Assembly (NCBI GenBank): GCA_900551965.1
Contig: URYF01000061.1
Span: 1-9,531, forward strand
Direction: 5' to 3'
Source: an uncultured bacterium
GTDB lineage: Bacteria > Cyanobacteriota > Vampirovibrionia > Gastranaerophilales > Gastranaerophilaceae
Length of the DNA stretch: 9,531 bases
Part shown: positions 1-6,916 of the stretch, piece by piece
Layout: every line of letters begins with the position of its first letter
How positions within the stretch are numbered: the stretch's first letter is position 1
Notes under the pieces: generated by a model
Told to the model about the DNA's origin: nothing
Seen by the model: the letters and a program-made list of their open reading frames with translations, nothing else
The model's database searches: none
Position numbers and translations under genes: made by a program

Positions 1-90
1 GAAAATCTATGATTTTCGAAGCAATCCAGTATCATTTTGGAATTGAATAAAATTTCGGACTCCTTCGCTGTCGCTTGTTGTGACGTGCAT
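1..90. other. non-coding left edge, possible dispersed-repeat fragment
   Basis: The window opens with a perfect 7-bp inverted repeat (GAAAATC at 1-7, GATTTTC at 11-17, loop TAT). A stretch at about 55-90 follows that is visibly richer in G+C than its surroundings. Read on the minus strand, 90 down to 7 is an open frame of 27 codons starting ATG and ending TAG, with peptide core GVRNFIQFQNDTGLLRKS. It has no Shine-Dalgarno sequence. Chance peptides of this style often come from dispersed intergenic repeats, so I read it as a possible repeat fragment rather than a gene. That reading is inference and would need copies elsewhere in the genome. Confidence 0.25.
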
Positions 91-107
91 TTTTTCATTT
101 AGTGGAA

Positions 108-127
108 TTTGGTATATAAATACCAAA
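108..127. repeat. 8-bp inverted repeat upstream of the small repeat-protein gene
   Basis: TTTGGTAT (108-115) and ATACCAAA (120-127) are exact reverse complements separated by ATAA. The element lies about 47 bp upstream of the candidate -10 box of the following gene. It could be an operator or a weak hairpin belonging to a gene off the left edge. No T-run follows the right arm, so an intrinsic terminator is unlikely. Confidence 0.35.
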
Positions 128-173
128 CTTCAAACAACTACCCAAATGAACTATGCTTCAATAATTTTCGTTA

Positions 174-179
174 TATAAT
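174..179 (+). promoter_or_regulatory. candidate -10 box for the small repeat-protein gene
   Basis: A perfect TATAAT hexamer lies 29 bp before the GTG start at 209, so transcription would begin near 186 with a short leader. No recognisable TTGACA-like -35 sits 16-18 bp upstream (CTATGC at 151-156 with a 17-bp spacer), nor is there an extended TG motif. The promoter may therefore need an activator, or the match may be fortuitous in this AT-rich DNA. Confidence 0.4.
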
Positions 180-208
180 TGATGAGTAAGAAATAAAAGG
201 AGTTTAGT

Positions 209-565
209 GTGAAAAAATTTCTATCAATTTTGTTATCATTAGTAGTATTTGCAGGAGTTGCAAGCGCATACAACACAACTTCATACGATCAATACGGACA
301 AAAAACAGGCTCATTCCAAACTTACGGAAACTCAACAAACCAATACGATCAATACGGTAGAAAAACAGGATCATTCCAAACTTATGGAAATACAACAAAC
401 CAATATGACCAATACGGCAGAAAAACCGGTTCCTTCCAAACTTACGGAAATACAGCAACCCAATATGACCAATACGGTAGAAAAACTGGTTCCTTCCAAA
501 CTTACGGAAATACAACAACCCAATACGATCAATACGGCAGAAAAGTCGGCAGTTTTAGAAAATAA
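209..565 (+). CDS. small secreted protein made of a 20-residue tandem repeat
   Basis: A 118-residue protein of unrecognised family. The GTG start at 209 is chosen because AAAAGGAG (195-202) sits 6 nt upstream and a clean signal peptide follows: K2-K3, a hydrophobic core at about 4-18, and a cleavage-type motif ASA at 18-20. The mature part is almost wholly repeat, with consensus YDQYGRKTGSFQTYGNTTNQ. Units start at Tyr26, Tyr46, Tyr66 and Tyr86, and a fifth, 13-residue unit starts at Tyr106 and ends VGSFRK; residues 21-25 (YNTTS) resemble the end of another unit. It is rich in Tyr, Gln, Gly, Asn and Thr and has no cysteine. The regular aromatic and glycine spacing suggests short beta-hairpins, which is inference. 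It is probably exported to the periplasm or surface, with no membrane anchor or LPXTG-like signal. It converges on the autotransporter with 9 bp between stops. Expression as a real gene is likely; its function is unknown. Confidence 0.85.
   Translation: MKKFLSILLSLVVFAGVASAYNTTSYDQYGQKTGSFQTYGNSTNQYDQYGRKTGSFQTYGNTTNQYDQYGRKTGSFQTYGNTATQYDQYGRKTGSFQTYGNTTTQYDQYGRKVGSFRK
284..562 (+). repeat. 60-bp tandem repeat inside the small secreted protein gene
   Basis: Four full 60-bp units (284-343, 344-403, 404-463, 464-523) and a 39-bp partial unit (524-562) encode the 20-residue protein repeat. The units differ mostly at third codon positions (TAC/TAT, GGT/GGC/GGA), plus a few substitutions: Gln31 for Arg in unit 1, Ser42 for Thr in unit 1, Ala for Thr in unit 3. 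The third and fourth units are especially alike at the DNA level, pointing to fairly recent duplication or gene conversion. The array length is exactly in frame with the gene, so unit gain or loss by recombination or slippage would keep it open. Confidence 0.95.
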
Positions 566-574
566 ATAATTAAA

Positions 575-3500
575 CTACAATCTCCAGTTCATACCACCTT
601 GACAGATAATACCGGTTCTGCCGATATTTCTTACTGTTGCTTGAGCATACATATTAAATCTGTCAGAGAAGGATTTTGTCATACCAAACCCATATTGCAA
701 ATATCCGTTCTGCATTTTCACATCAGGCAGGTCAATATTTCCGGCTATGCCATCCATTCCTCCAAAGAAATTCCAAGCATACGCGATTGTTGCATACGCA
801 CTCCAGCTTTCATGCTGCAAAATAAAGTTTACACCCGGAGCTACATTAAATCCGTTCAAGAAACCTGATGACATACCCATTTGCCCATAATCACTGTGCC
901 AATTCTGCTGGCCAAACATATTATATGCCAAAGTCAAACTAGGCTGAATTTTGAAATGCGAACCTAAATTCCAATCATACGCAGATTTGCTTGCAAAACC
1001 TAAGAAGTAGTTAAACGCATCTTCTGAATTTCCGGCAACATCCATACTTGTACCGTAAGCCCCAACATAAGCAAGTGCGGTTTCTATAAACCTATCTTTC
1101 ATGAAACTGCTCATAAAACCAATCTGAGCACCATTTTCATAAATTCCAACTTTATTAAATGTCTGGTGACCGCCATTATAAGCAATATATGCGGAAGGCA
1201 TCCAGCTCCAGCCGTTGCGTAATTCTTTCAATCCAAAATCACCGCCGACAATAAATCCGTATGAATTATTACGAACCTTGCTAAGGCTGTTATTTAATTT
1301 AAGCGTCTCAAAGTTTCCATACATTTCTGTCCAAATTTGTCCCTCTTTGAGAGTTCTTTCATAACTTGTCTGCATTTCCAATAAAGCAGTTTTGTTCTTG
1401 AACAATTCACCGTAACTTGAACCGTAACGTCTGATTTGTGCACGATTAAACAATGTATCATTAACAACTAACTGGTTCATATATGAAGCAGCAGTTGCAA
1501 CCTGGCCGCGGAATACCTGCGGATTAAACCTTGACAGATCAAAGCTGTAACTTCCATCATTGGCAGCAGACGGATTTAATCTATAATAACCGACAGGAGT
1601 GAATATTTCTTTATCAGTTGCAGTGAAAGTTATTTCTTTGTCTAAATCATCCGTTTTGAAAATTTTGCCAAGCCTGATATGCTTTTCAATCGGTGCATCA
1701 TACCCGAATAAATCTCCTCCGAGGTTATAATCAGAAATATGTATTGTTCCTGAAGAATCCTTTGCCGCTAATCTGATTGAATTAGCACTAATTGTATCCG
1801 TAGATGATTCTCCGCTGCTTCTTGCATGAATATCTATAGCAAAATTGGCAACTCCGCCACCTGATTCTCCATTATTAATCGTCAAATTATTAATCACATT
1901 ATTTGTTCTGACATTATTTGCCATATTGATTAAACCGGAAGTATCAATATTTATCAGCTCACCGTCAGCATATTGAACAAGCCCTTTCGATGCAAGATAA
2001 TTCAAGACAGATGTATCATCAATTACAACATTTCCGCCGGTGATAGCCGCACCGCTGTTTTGAGTTACTGTTAATGTAGAATTATTTGTTAAATTAACAT
2101 TTCCGCCTGAAATATTACTTGCCGAATCATTCAATGACAATGAAGATTTCGACATTGTAAGATTCCCGCCTGTTTGAATATAATTTCCTTCAGAATCAGT
2201 TACTTTTGTCAAATCATCTGAAATGTATAAATTACCTTTGTTTAATTCAATATGTCCATTAGCTTTATCTTTTTTATTAAAGGTAACATTAGCATCATCA
2301 CCGTCAATTCTCAATTTTGAGGCGGATTCAATTGTAACTTCCGCATCAGAATCAATAGTTCCGCCGGTTGTAGTATATGAGCTTTTATTTTTTATTCCGA
2401 ATTTGCTGCCTGAAACATTTATTTTTGAAGAATGTCCAAGCCCGTTATCAACATTAAGCGCAGAACCATCTGTAACATTAACTTCGCCGCCTGAAATCAC
2501 ACTATTTGCATCATTCATGGTTAATTTAGAGGAGCCTGAAATATTTAAAGTCCCGCCTGTTTGATTGTAAGTCCCTGTTTCGGTTGTAGTTTTAGAAAGA
2601 CCGCTTGTTAAATTCAAGGTCCCGTCAGTAAGTTGCCCGTGTCCCGTAAATTTGTCATTCTTACCGTCAAGGGTGACGCTTGCCCCCTCACCATTAACCT
2701 CTAAAGTTGCATCAGACTCAATCACAACTTTTGAAGATTCATCTACACTGCCAGCAGTAGTTGTATATTTGCTGCCCTTACGGATTGAAAATTTTCCACC
2801 TGTAGAATTTAATCCTGAAGAATTTTCAGAAGAATTATTGATATCAAGCTCACCTGTTTGAGAAATATTTACAACCCCACCCGAAATCACACTTTCAGGA
2901 GTATTCAAGACTAATTTTGAATCATCAATATTCAGTGTACCGTCTGTTTGATTGAATGTTGAAGTTGAGGTTGTTACTTTATTCACTTTATTGTTAAGAT
3001 TCAAAGTACCGCCGGAAACATTAACAGCACCGTTCCATTTGTCATTTGAACCGTCAATTGTAACATTACCGCCTTTAATATTTAAAGCACCCGAATCACT
3101 TATTGTTACAGCAGCTTTTGAATCTATTGTTCCGTTTTCAACATTTAATTCACCGGATTCATCTTTTGTCCCTATTACAAGACTTCCGCCCGAAATAGTA
3201 TCACTTTCGTTATTAAGAGTATTGCCCGTATTTGTAACAGTTGTAGTTCCGCCAGTTTGTGTCAGAATTCCTGAAGGATTTTTATTTATTCCATCCAGAT
3301 TTAAATTCCCATTTGACAGATTTACATTACCGCTCCAATCATCATCTGCATTCAGTGAAACCTTCCCGCCTGTAATATCTAAATTGCTGCCTTCTGAAAT
3401 AATTGTCTGCGCACCTTTATCAATTTTTCCTTTAGAAACAGTAAGGGTAGAATCCGCTCCGATATTTAAAATACCACCGGAGATATCATCAAAAGAATTG

Positions 3501-5740
3501 TTTAAATCAAAACCTTCTCCGCTGATTGTTGTTTCGCCGCCGGTTTGAGTTAATACCGCATCTTTATTTTTACTTATACCAACAAGCGCAAGACTTCCGC
3601 TTGAAACATTAACTTTACCCTTCCAGCTGTCATTACTGTCTAAGCTAACACTGCCGCCGTTTATATTTAATGTAGCATTTGAATTAACGTTAGTAACAGC
3701 TTCTTCACTAATTGTTCCTTTTGATACATTTAATGAAGTCACGGTTGAACCATTACCGATATTAAAAGTACCGCCGGCAATATTATCATTTGAATTATTC
3801 AGTTCGAAATTATTACCGGTAATTGTTGTGGTACCATCACTTTGAGAAAATACACCATTAGCATCTTTAAAAGCATTTGAAAGATTAACAGTACCGCCTG
3901 TAACATTAAGTTCACTGTTAGACATAATATTTACGTTAGTATTATAGTCTATAGTCCCTTGAGATATTTTCATATCGGTTTTTGTTGTACCGTCACCGAC
4001 ATTTAATTTTCCGCCTGAAAATCTGTCAGATGAATTGTTCAAGTCAAAACCTGAACCGATAACAGTTGTAGAACCATTGGTTTGTGTAAGGATTCCGTTT
4101 TTATTGCTAAAGTTATCAATTGTAAAATCGCCGCCTGATACACTTATATCACCATTCCAGGTATCCCCGTTATCAATCGTTACACTTCCGCCGGATATAT
4201 CTATTTTAGAACCGCTGTCAAGCAAAACATCAGCACCTTTTTCAACAGTTCCCTGTGAAACGTTTAAGGTACCCGAATTAGTAATATTTAAAGTTCCGCC
4301 TGAGACTTTGTCTTCTTTATTATTCAAGTTAAAGGTACCGCCTGACACAGTTGAAGTACCGCCGGTTTGAGTAAACTTACCTTCAGTATTTTTATTTATC
4401 CCGACAAGAGCAAGACTGCCATCCGTAAGATTAACATTACCCTGCCAGGAATCTGTGCTGTCTAATACAACATCTCCGCCTGAAACATTTAATGTACCGT
4501 TACGGTTAATATTTACAACAGCATTTGTATCAATATACCCTTGACTTACGCTCATATCAGACTGGCTGACTTTATCTCCGACATGCAGTGTTCCACCTGA
4601 AATAATATCCGATGAATTATCAAGATCAAACCCTGAGCCGGTAACAATAGTCGTACCACCGGTTTGAGTAAATGTTCCGTCAAAATTTTTCTTAGTATTA
4701 TCTAAGGTCAATTTCCCGTCAGAAATACTAACATCTCCGCCCCACTTAGTACCGGAGCCCAATGAAACATTACCACCATTGATATTCAGCGAAGAGTTAG
4801 TTGTAATATTTACATTGGTATCTTTAGAGATTGCACCTTGTGAAACATTCATATTAGATGAAGTTACACCGTTGCCAATGATTAAATTGCCGCCGTCAAA
4901 ATAATCATTAGCATTATTTAAATCAAAATTATTACCGGTAATTGTGGTATTACCTGCAGTTTGAGTTAATACAGCACTACTATCTTTATTAATACCAACA
5001 AGTGCCAAGCTTCCGCCTGAAACGTTAATTGTTCCGCTCCAAACATCATCAGAATCTATTGTGACATCACCACCGGATACATTTATTGTTCCTTTTGAAT
5101 TAATATTAACTGTCGAATCCGTTGCTATAGTCCCTTTTGAAACATTTAGTTTTGAAGAAACCGAGCCATCGCCAACATTTAATATTCCGCCATCCACTAA
5201 ATCATTTGTATCATTAAGGTCAAACTTGCTTCCTGAAATATTAATCGTTCCCCCGGACTGAGTCAGAGTCCCTGTTTTTTGGGTATTATTAACATTAAAT
5301 ATACCGCCTGTAACATCAACTTTCCCAGCCCAGGTGTCGCCATTGTCAAAATTTATTTCACCTGCGTTTAACGAAAGTTCAGAACCGGTAGAAATATTTG
5401 CAGTTACAGCACTGGCAATTGAACTTCCATCAGCGACAGTTAAAACACCGCCTGTAAGATTAAGACTTCCCCCGGTTGCAGTAATAATACCATTTGTAAC
5501 AGAATTTGTATAACCGGAAACATTTAAAACCCCGCCATTTACAAGACTTGCCGTAACAGAATCTGCTATACCGTTTTGCCAGGTATAAGTATCTGTTGAA
5601 ATAACAAGAGAACCGGTAGCACCATTAGCAGTCGCAGATGTATCTATAGAAATTATTTCAGAAAATGCCAAGTTACCCGTATTACCAACAATAGCAATAC
5701 AAGCTGCAACAGACAAAAATTTCTTTATTTCTCTTCTCAT
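575..5740 (-). CDS. giant autotransporter (type Va-like) with modular repeat passenger
   Basis: A 1721-residue outer-membrane protein. ATG at 5740 follows a GGGA-type ribosome site (5745-5750) by 4 nt. Residues 1-27 are a signal peptide: basic MRREIKK, a hydrophobic core at 8-18, then a polar GNTGN stretch and the cleavage-like LAFS. The passenger is rich in Asn, Ser, Thr and Gly and free of cysteine. From Thr158 it carries 11 modules opening with a TQTGG-type motif, typical of parallel beta-helix passengers. A linker (about 1254-1466) follows, then about 255 residues (from GQIWTEMYGNF near 1467) with the alternating aromatic strands of an autotransporter beta-domain, ending MNWRL. The only cysteines are Cys14 in the signal and Cys1713 in the last strands. 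By family, the barrel should insert in the outer membrane and display the passenger outside; adhesion is a plausible but unproven role. I see no protease or lipase motif in the passenger. A candidate promoter lies just upstream, so it need not be co-transcribed with the kinase. Confidence 0.88.
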   Translation of the reverse strand: MRREIKKFLSVAACIAIVGNTGNLAFSEIISIDTSATANGATGSLVISTDTYTWQNGIADSVTASLVNGGVLNVSGYTNSVTNGIITATGGSLNLTGGVLTVADGSSIASAVTANISTGSELSLNAGEINFDNGDTWAGKVDVTGGIFNVNNTQKTGTLTQSGGTINISGSKFDLNDTNDLVDGGILNVGDGSVSSKLNVSKGTIATDSTVNINSKGTINVSGGDVTIDSDDVWSGTINVSGGSLALVGINKDSSAVLTQTAGNTTITGNNFDLNNANDYFDGGNLIIGNGVTSSNMNVSQGAISKDTNVNITTNSSLNINGGNVSLGSGTKWGGDVSISDGKLTLDNTKKNFDGTFTQTGGTTIVTGSGFDLDNSSDIISGGTLHVGDKVSQSDMSVSQGYIDTNAVVNINRNGTLNVSGGDVVLDSTDSWQGNVNLTDGSLALVGINKNTEGKFTQTGGTSTVSGGTFNLNNKEDKVSGGTLNITNSGTLNVSQGTVEKGADVLLDSGSKIDISGGSVTIDNGDTWNGDISVSGGDFTIDNFSNKNGILTQTNGSTTVIGSGFDLNNSSDRFSGGKLNVGDGTTKTDMKISQGTIDYNTNVNIMSNSELNVTGGTVNLSNAFKDANGVFSQSDGTTTITGNNFELNNSNDNIAGGTFNIGNGSTVTSLNVSKGTISEEAVTNVNSNATLNINGGSVSLDSNDSWKGKVNVSSGSLALVGISKNKDAVLTQTGGETTISGEGFDLNNSFDDISGGILNIGADSTLTVSKGKIDKGAQTIISEGSNLDITGGKVSLNADDDWSGNVNLSNGNLNLDGINKNPSGILTQTGGTTTVTNTGNTLNNESDTISGGSLVIGTKDESGELNVENGTIDSKAAVTISDSGALNIKGGNVTIDGSNDKWNGAVNVSGGTLNLNNKVNKVTTSTSTFNQTDGTLNIDDSKLVLNTPESVISGGVVNISQTGELDINNSSENSSGLNSTGGKFSIRKGSKYTTTAGSVDESSKVVIESDATLEVNGEGASVTLDGKNDKFTGHGQLTDGTLNLTSGLSKTTTETGTYNQTGGTLNISGSSKLTMNDANSVISGGEVNVTDGSALNVDNGLGHSSKINVSGSKFGIKNKSSYTTTGGTIDSDAEVTIESASKLRIDGDDANVTFNKKDKANGHIELNKGNLYISDDLTKVTDSEGNYIQTGGNLTMSKSSLSLNDSASNISGGNVNLTNNSTLTVTQNSGAAITGGNVVIDDTSVLNYLASKGLVQYADGELINIDTSGLINMANNVRTNNVINNLTINNGESGGGVANFAIDIHARSSGESSTDTISANSIRLAAKDSSGTIHISDYNLGGDLFGYDAPIEKHIRLGKIFKTDDLDKEITFTATDKEIFTPVGYYRLNPSAANDGSYSFDLSRFNPQVFRGQVATAASYMNQLVVNDTLFNRAQIRRYGSSYGELFKNKTALLEMQTSYERTLKEGQIWTEMYGNFETLKLNNSLSKVRNNSYGFIVGGDFGLKELRNGWSWMPSAYIAYNGGHQTFNKVGIYENGAQIGFMSSFMKDRFIETALAYVGAYGTSMDVAGNSEDAFNYFLGFASKSAYDWNLGSHFKIQPSLTLAYNMFGQQNWHSDYGQMGMSSGFLNGFNVAPGVNFILQHESWSAYATIAYAWNFFGGMDGIAGNIDLPDVKMQNGYLQYGFGMTKSFSDRFNMYAQATVRNIGRTGIICQGGMNWRL
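1982..5269 (-). repeat. array of 11 degenerate repeat modules in the autotransporter passenger
   Basis: Module starts by residue are 158, 257, 356, 455, 550, 630, 729, 825, 928, 1057 and 1186. Lengths are 99, 99, 99, 95, 80, 99, 96, 103, 129 and 129 residues, and the eleventh is truncated to about 68. A typical module reads: TQTGG-TTTITG, then NNFDLNNSND, then ISGGTLNIGDG, then LNVSKGTI, then LNVSGGDV, then DSWNGNVNVSGGSLALVGINKN. The closing motif SLALVGI-K appears in modules 1, 3 and 6. Modules 2 and 6 share TTITGNNF, while 3 and 5 share GSGFDL-NSSD, so similarity is mosaic rather than graded along the array. This points to duplication plus recombination between units. Confidence 0.85.
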
Positions 5741-5782
5741 TCAATCCCTAGATTATTGTTTGAATACACGTATCCAATTAAT

Positions 5783-5810
5783 ATTCTAATCAGGATTTAG
5801 AAATATTCAA
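5783..5810 (-). promoter_or_regulatory. candidate sigma70-type promoter of the autotransporter gene
   Basis: On the minus strand, TTGAAT (5805-5810) and TAGAAT (5783-5788) are separated by 16 bp and point at the ATG at 5740. Each hexamer matches the consensus at most positions. Transcription would start near 5776, giving a leader of roughly 35 nt with the ribosome site. A short inverted repeat (TTAACA at 5815-5820, TGTTAA at 5824-5829, loop TTT) lies just upstream and could be an operator. It overlaps the region right after the kinase stop codon and lacks a T-run, so it is not a good terminator. Confidence 0.45.
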
Positions 5811-5831
5811 GAAATTAACATTTTGTTAAAA

Positions 5832-6716
5832 TTAAACAATAATTCGGTTTCTAAAATTTTCCTGTTGAACAATACAAATCAATTTATTTAAGAAAGCTTT
5901 GTATCTGGCACGCACCGCTTCGCCTGAAAGCACAATATCAGCATCATTTTTACAAGGTCTGATATAGATTTCAGCTTTTTGAGAAGCGTTTTGGTAAATA
6001 CCATCAGCAGAATTTCCCAAATCCCTTTCTGCAGCACGAACATAAAAGCGCTCTTTTTGGACATGACTTCTTACATCTACATATATTTTGAAATCAAACG
6101 CATCTTTTATTTTTTCTGTAAGCGCAAATAATCCCTCCGAAATAATAATTTTGGAAGGATTAGCTAATGTATAATTATCAAATCTTTTTGCAGTACCAGA
6201 CATGTCATATTTAGGAAGGAAAACAGATTTTCCGGTCAACAATTCTTTAATATGCTTGCTCATAAGTTCTAATTCAAGAGCTTGCGGCACATCAAGGTCA
6301 TAGTTTTTTGCAAATTCAGCAAAACTGCCGGCAGCTTTTACCATTTCTGAACGATCATAATAATAATCATCTGTATTAACTCTTGTAATAGCATCTTCTA
6401 TTTCAAATTCAGTTGCAAAAGATTTTATAGTTTCAATAATATCAAGAGTAATAGTTGATTTGCCGCTTGCAGTCTCCCCTGCAATCCCGATTGATGCAGA
6501 ACGGCTTATATGCCCTGATAAATACTTTGCCAATTTTGAAATAATAGCAGGTTTATAACTAATAAGTATTGACCCTTCAGATTTTAATTCATCATCAAAA
6601 ATCTTTTTTAATCTCTCTTCTACAGCCTGAACCCTGTTATACGGGGTTGAAACATACATTTTTCGGGCTTTTAATGATGTTTCTTCTTTTGTTTGTTGAA
6701 GTATATATTCTGCCAT
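5832..6716 (-). CDS. uridine kinase-like P-loop kinase with N-terminal extension
   Basis: A 294-residue protein of the uridine kinase/phosphoribulokinase superfamily. Visible motifs in order are: Walker A GETASGKST (80-88); NTDDYYYD (114-121), the acidic-aromatic substrate segment; YDLDVPQAL (139-146), equivalent to the DHP-type loop; PKYD (168-171); IISEGLFAL (191-199), the Walker B-like strand; and IYVDVRSHVQKERFYVRAAERDL (211-233), the lid region with its RD pair. Family members phosphorylate uridine/cytidine or related sugar substrates with NTP; the exact substrate cannot be read here. Classical uridine kinases are about 210 residues with the P-loop near the N-terminus, whereas here about 79 residues precede it and contain no motif I recognise. 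ATG at 6716 is supported by AAAAAGG (6723-6729) 6 nt upstream. The protein is cytoplasmic, with no signal peptide. It is transcribed away from the calpain gene; possible read-through into the autotransporter is not excluded. Confidence 0.82.
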   Translation of the reverse strand: MAEYILQQTKEETSLKARKMYVSTPYNRVQAVEERLKKIFDDELKSEGSILISYKPAIISKLAKYLSGHISRSASIGIAGETASGKSTITLDIIETIKSFATEFEIEDAITRVNTDDYYYDRSEMVKAAGSFAEFAKNYDLDVPQALELELMSKHIKELLTGKSVFLPKYDMSGTAKRFDNYTLANPSKIIISEGLFALTEKIKDAFDFKIYVDVRSHVQKERFYVRAAERDLGNSADGIYQNASQKAEIYIRPCKNDADIVLSGEAVRARYKAFLNKLICIVQQENFRNRIIV

Positions 6717-6736
6717 TACTAACCTTTTTAAATTTT

Positions 6737-6769
6737 ATTATACTACATTCATAGTCTTTTCATGACTAT
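6737..6769 (-). promoter_or_regulatory. candidate -10 box and overlapping inverted repeat for the kinase gene
   Basis: On the minus strand a perfect TATAAT (6737-6742) lies 20 bp before the kinase ATG. The -35 position has only a poor match (TCATGA with a 17-bp spacer). That same region is covered by an inverted repeat, ATAGTC (6751-6756) and GACTAT (6764-6769) around a 7-nt loop. A symmetric site over a weak -35 is a common arrangement for a regulator site, but this is inference from position alone. Confidence 0.35.
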
Positions 6770-6780
6770 ACCAAAATTAA

Positions 6781-6906
6781 GTCGGAAATAAAATATTTTT
6801 TGTCAAAATATTAACTTTAGTAAATATAACTTAACATTCTTAAATATTTAAACAATTATTCTAAAAAAATAAACTTTATTACTGTACGGGGAAAATAAAT
6901 AGGAGA
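6781..6906 (+). promoter_or_regulatory. upstream region of the calpain-like gene, weak promoter candidates
   Basis: This very AT-rich stretch must hold the calpain promoter, but no strong one stands out. Candidates are TTGTCA (6800-6805) with TATAAC (6825-6830) at a long 19-bp spacing, or TTAACA (6831-6836) with AATTAT (6854-6859) at 17 bp. A perfect 12-bp palindrome, TTAAATATTTAA (6840-6851), lies between the second pair and may be a chance product of base composition. The ribosome site AGGAGA (6901-6906) precedes the ATG at 6917 by 10 nt. Confidence 0.25.
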
Positions 6907-6916
6907 TTTTATTATT

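Noticed and set aside
7..90. 27-codon ATG-to-TAG open frame on the minus strand
   Set aside because: There is no Shine-Dalgarno sequence (the DNA before the ATG is a plain A/T run), it is very short, and its peptide looks like a chance translation of repeat DNA.
204..518. 104-codon open frame antisense to the repeat-protein gene
   Set aside because: It is a mirror of the 60-bp tandem repeat: the lack of stops in one unit is simply copied. The sense frame has the signal peptide and ribosome site.
284..562. CRISPR-like regular repetition
   Set aside because: The 60-bp units are contiguous with no spacers and encode a conserved in-frame protein repeat.
249..569. 106-codon frame on the plus strand overlapping the repeat-protein gene
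   Set aside because: It is an alternative frame of the same tandem repeat, without a ribosome site or export signal.
2952..3548. 198-codon plus-strand frame opposite the autotransporter, with several shorter ones nearby
   Set aside because: They arise from the repetitive GG/Thr/Ser/Asn codons of the passenger read in reverse, give Pro/Leu/Phe-rich products, and have no ribosome sites.
575..5740. Filamentous haemagglutinin/two-partner secretion protein
   Set aside because: The protein carries its own C-terminal beta-barrel and no N-terminal TPS domain was recognised, so a single-chain autotransporter fits better.
5815..5829. Inverted repeat TTAACA/TGTTAA as a terminator after the kinase gene
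   Set aside because: The stem is only 6 bp and AT-rich, with no T-run after it; at most it is a possible operator.
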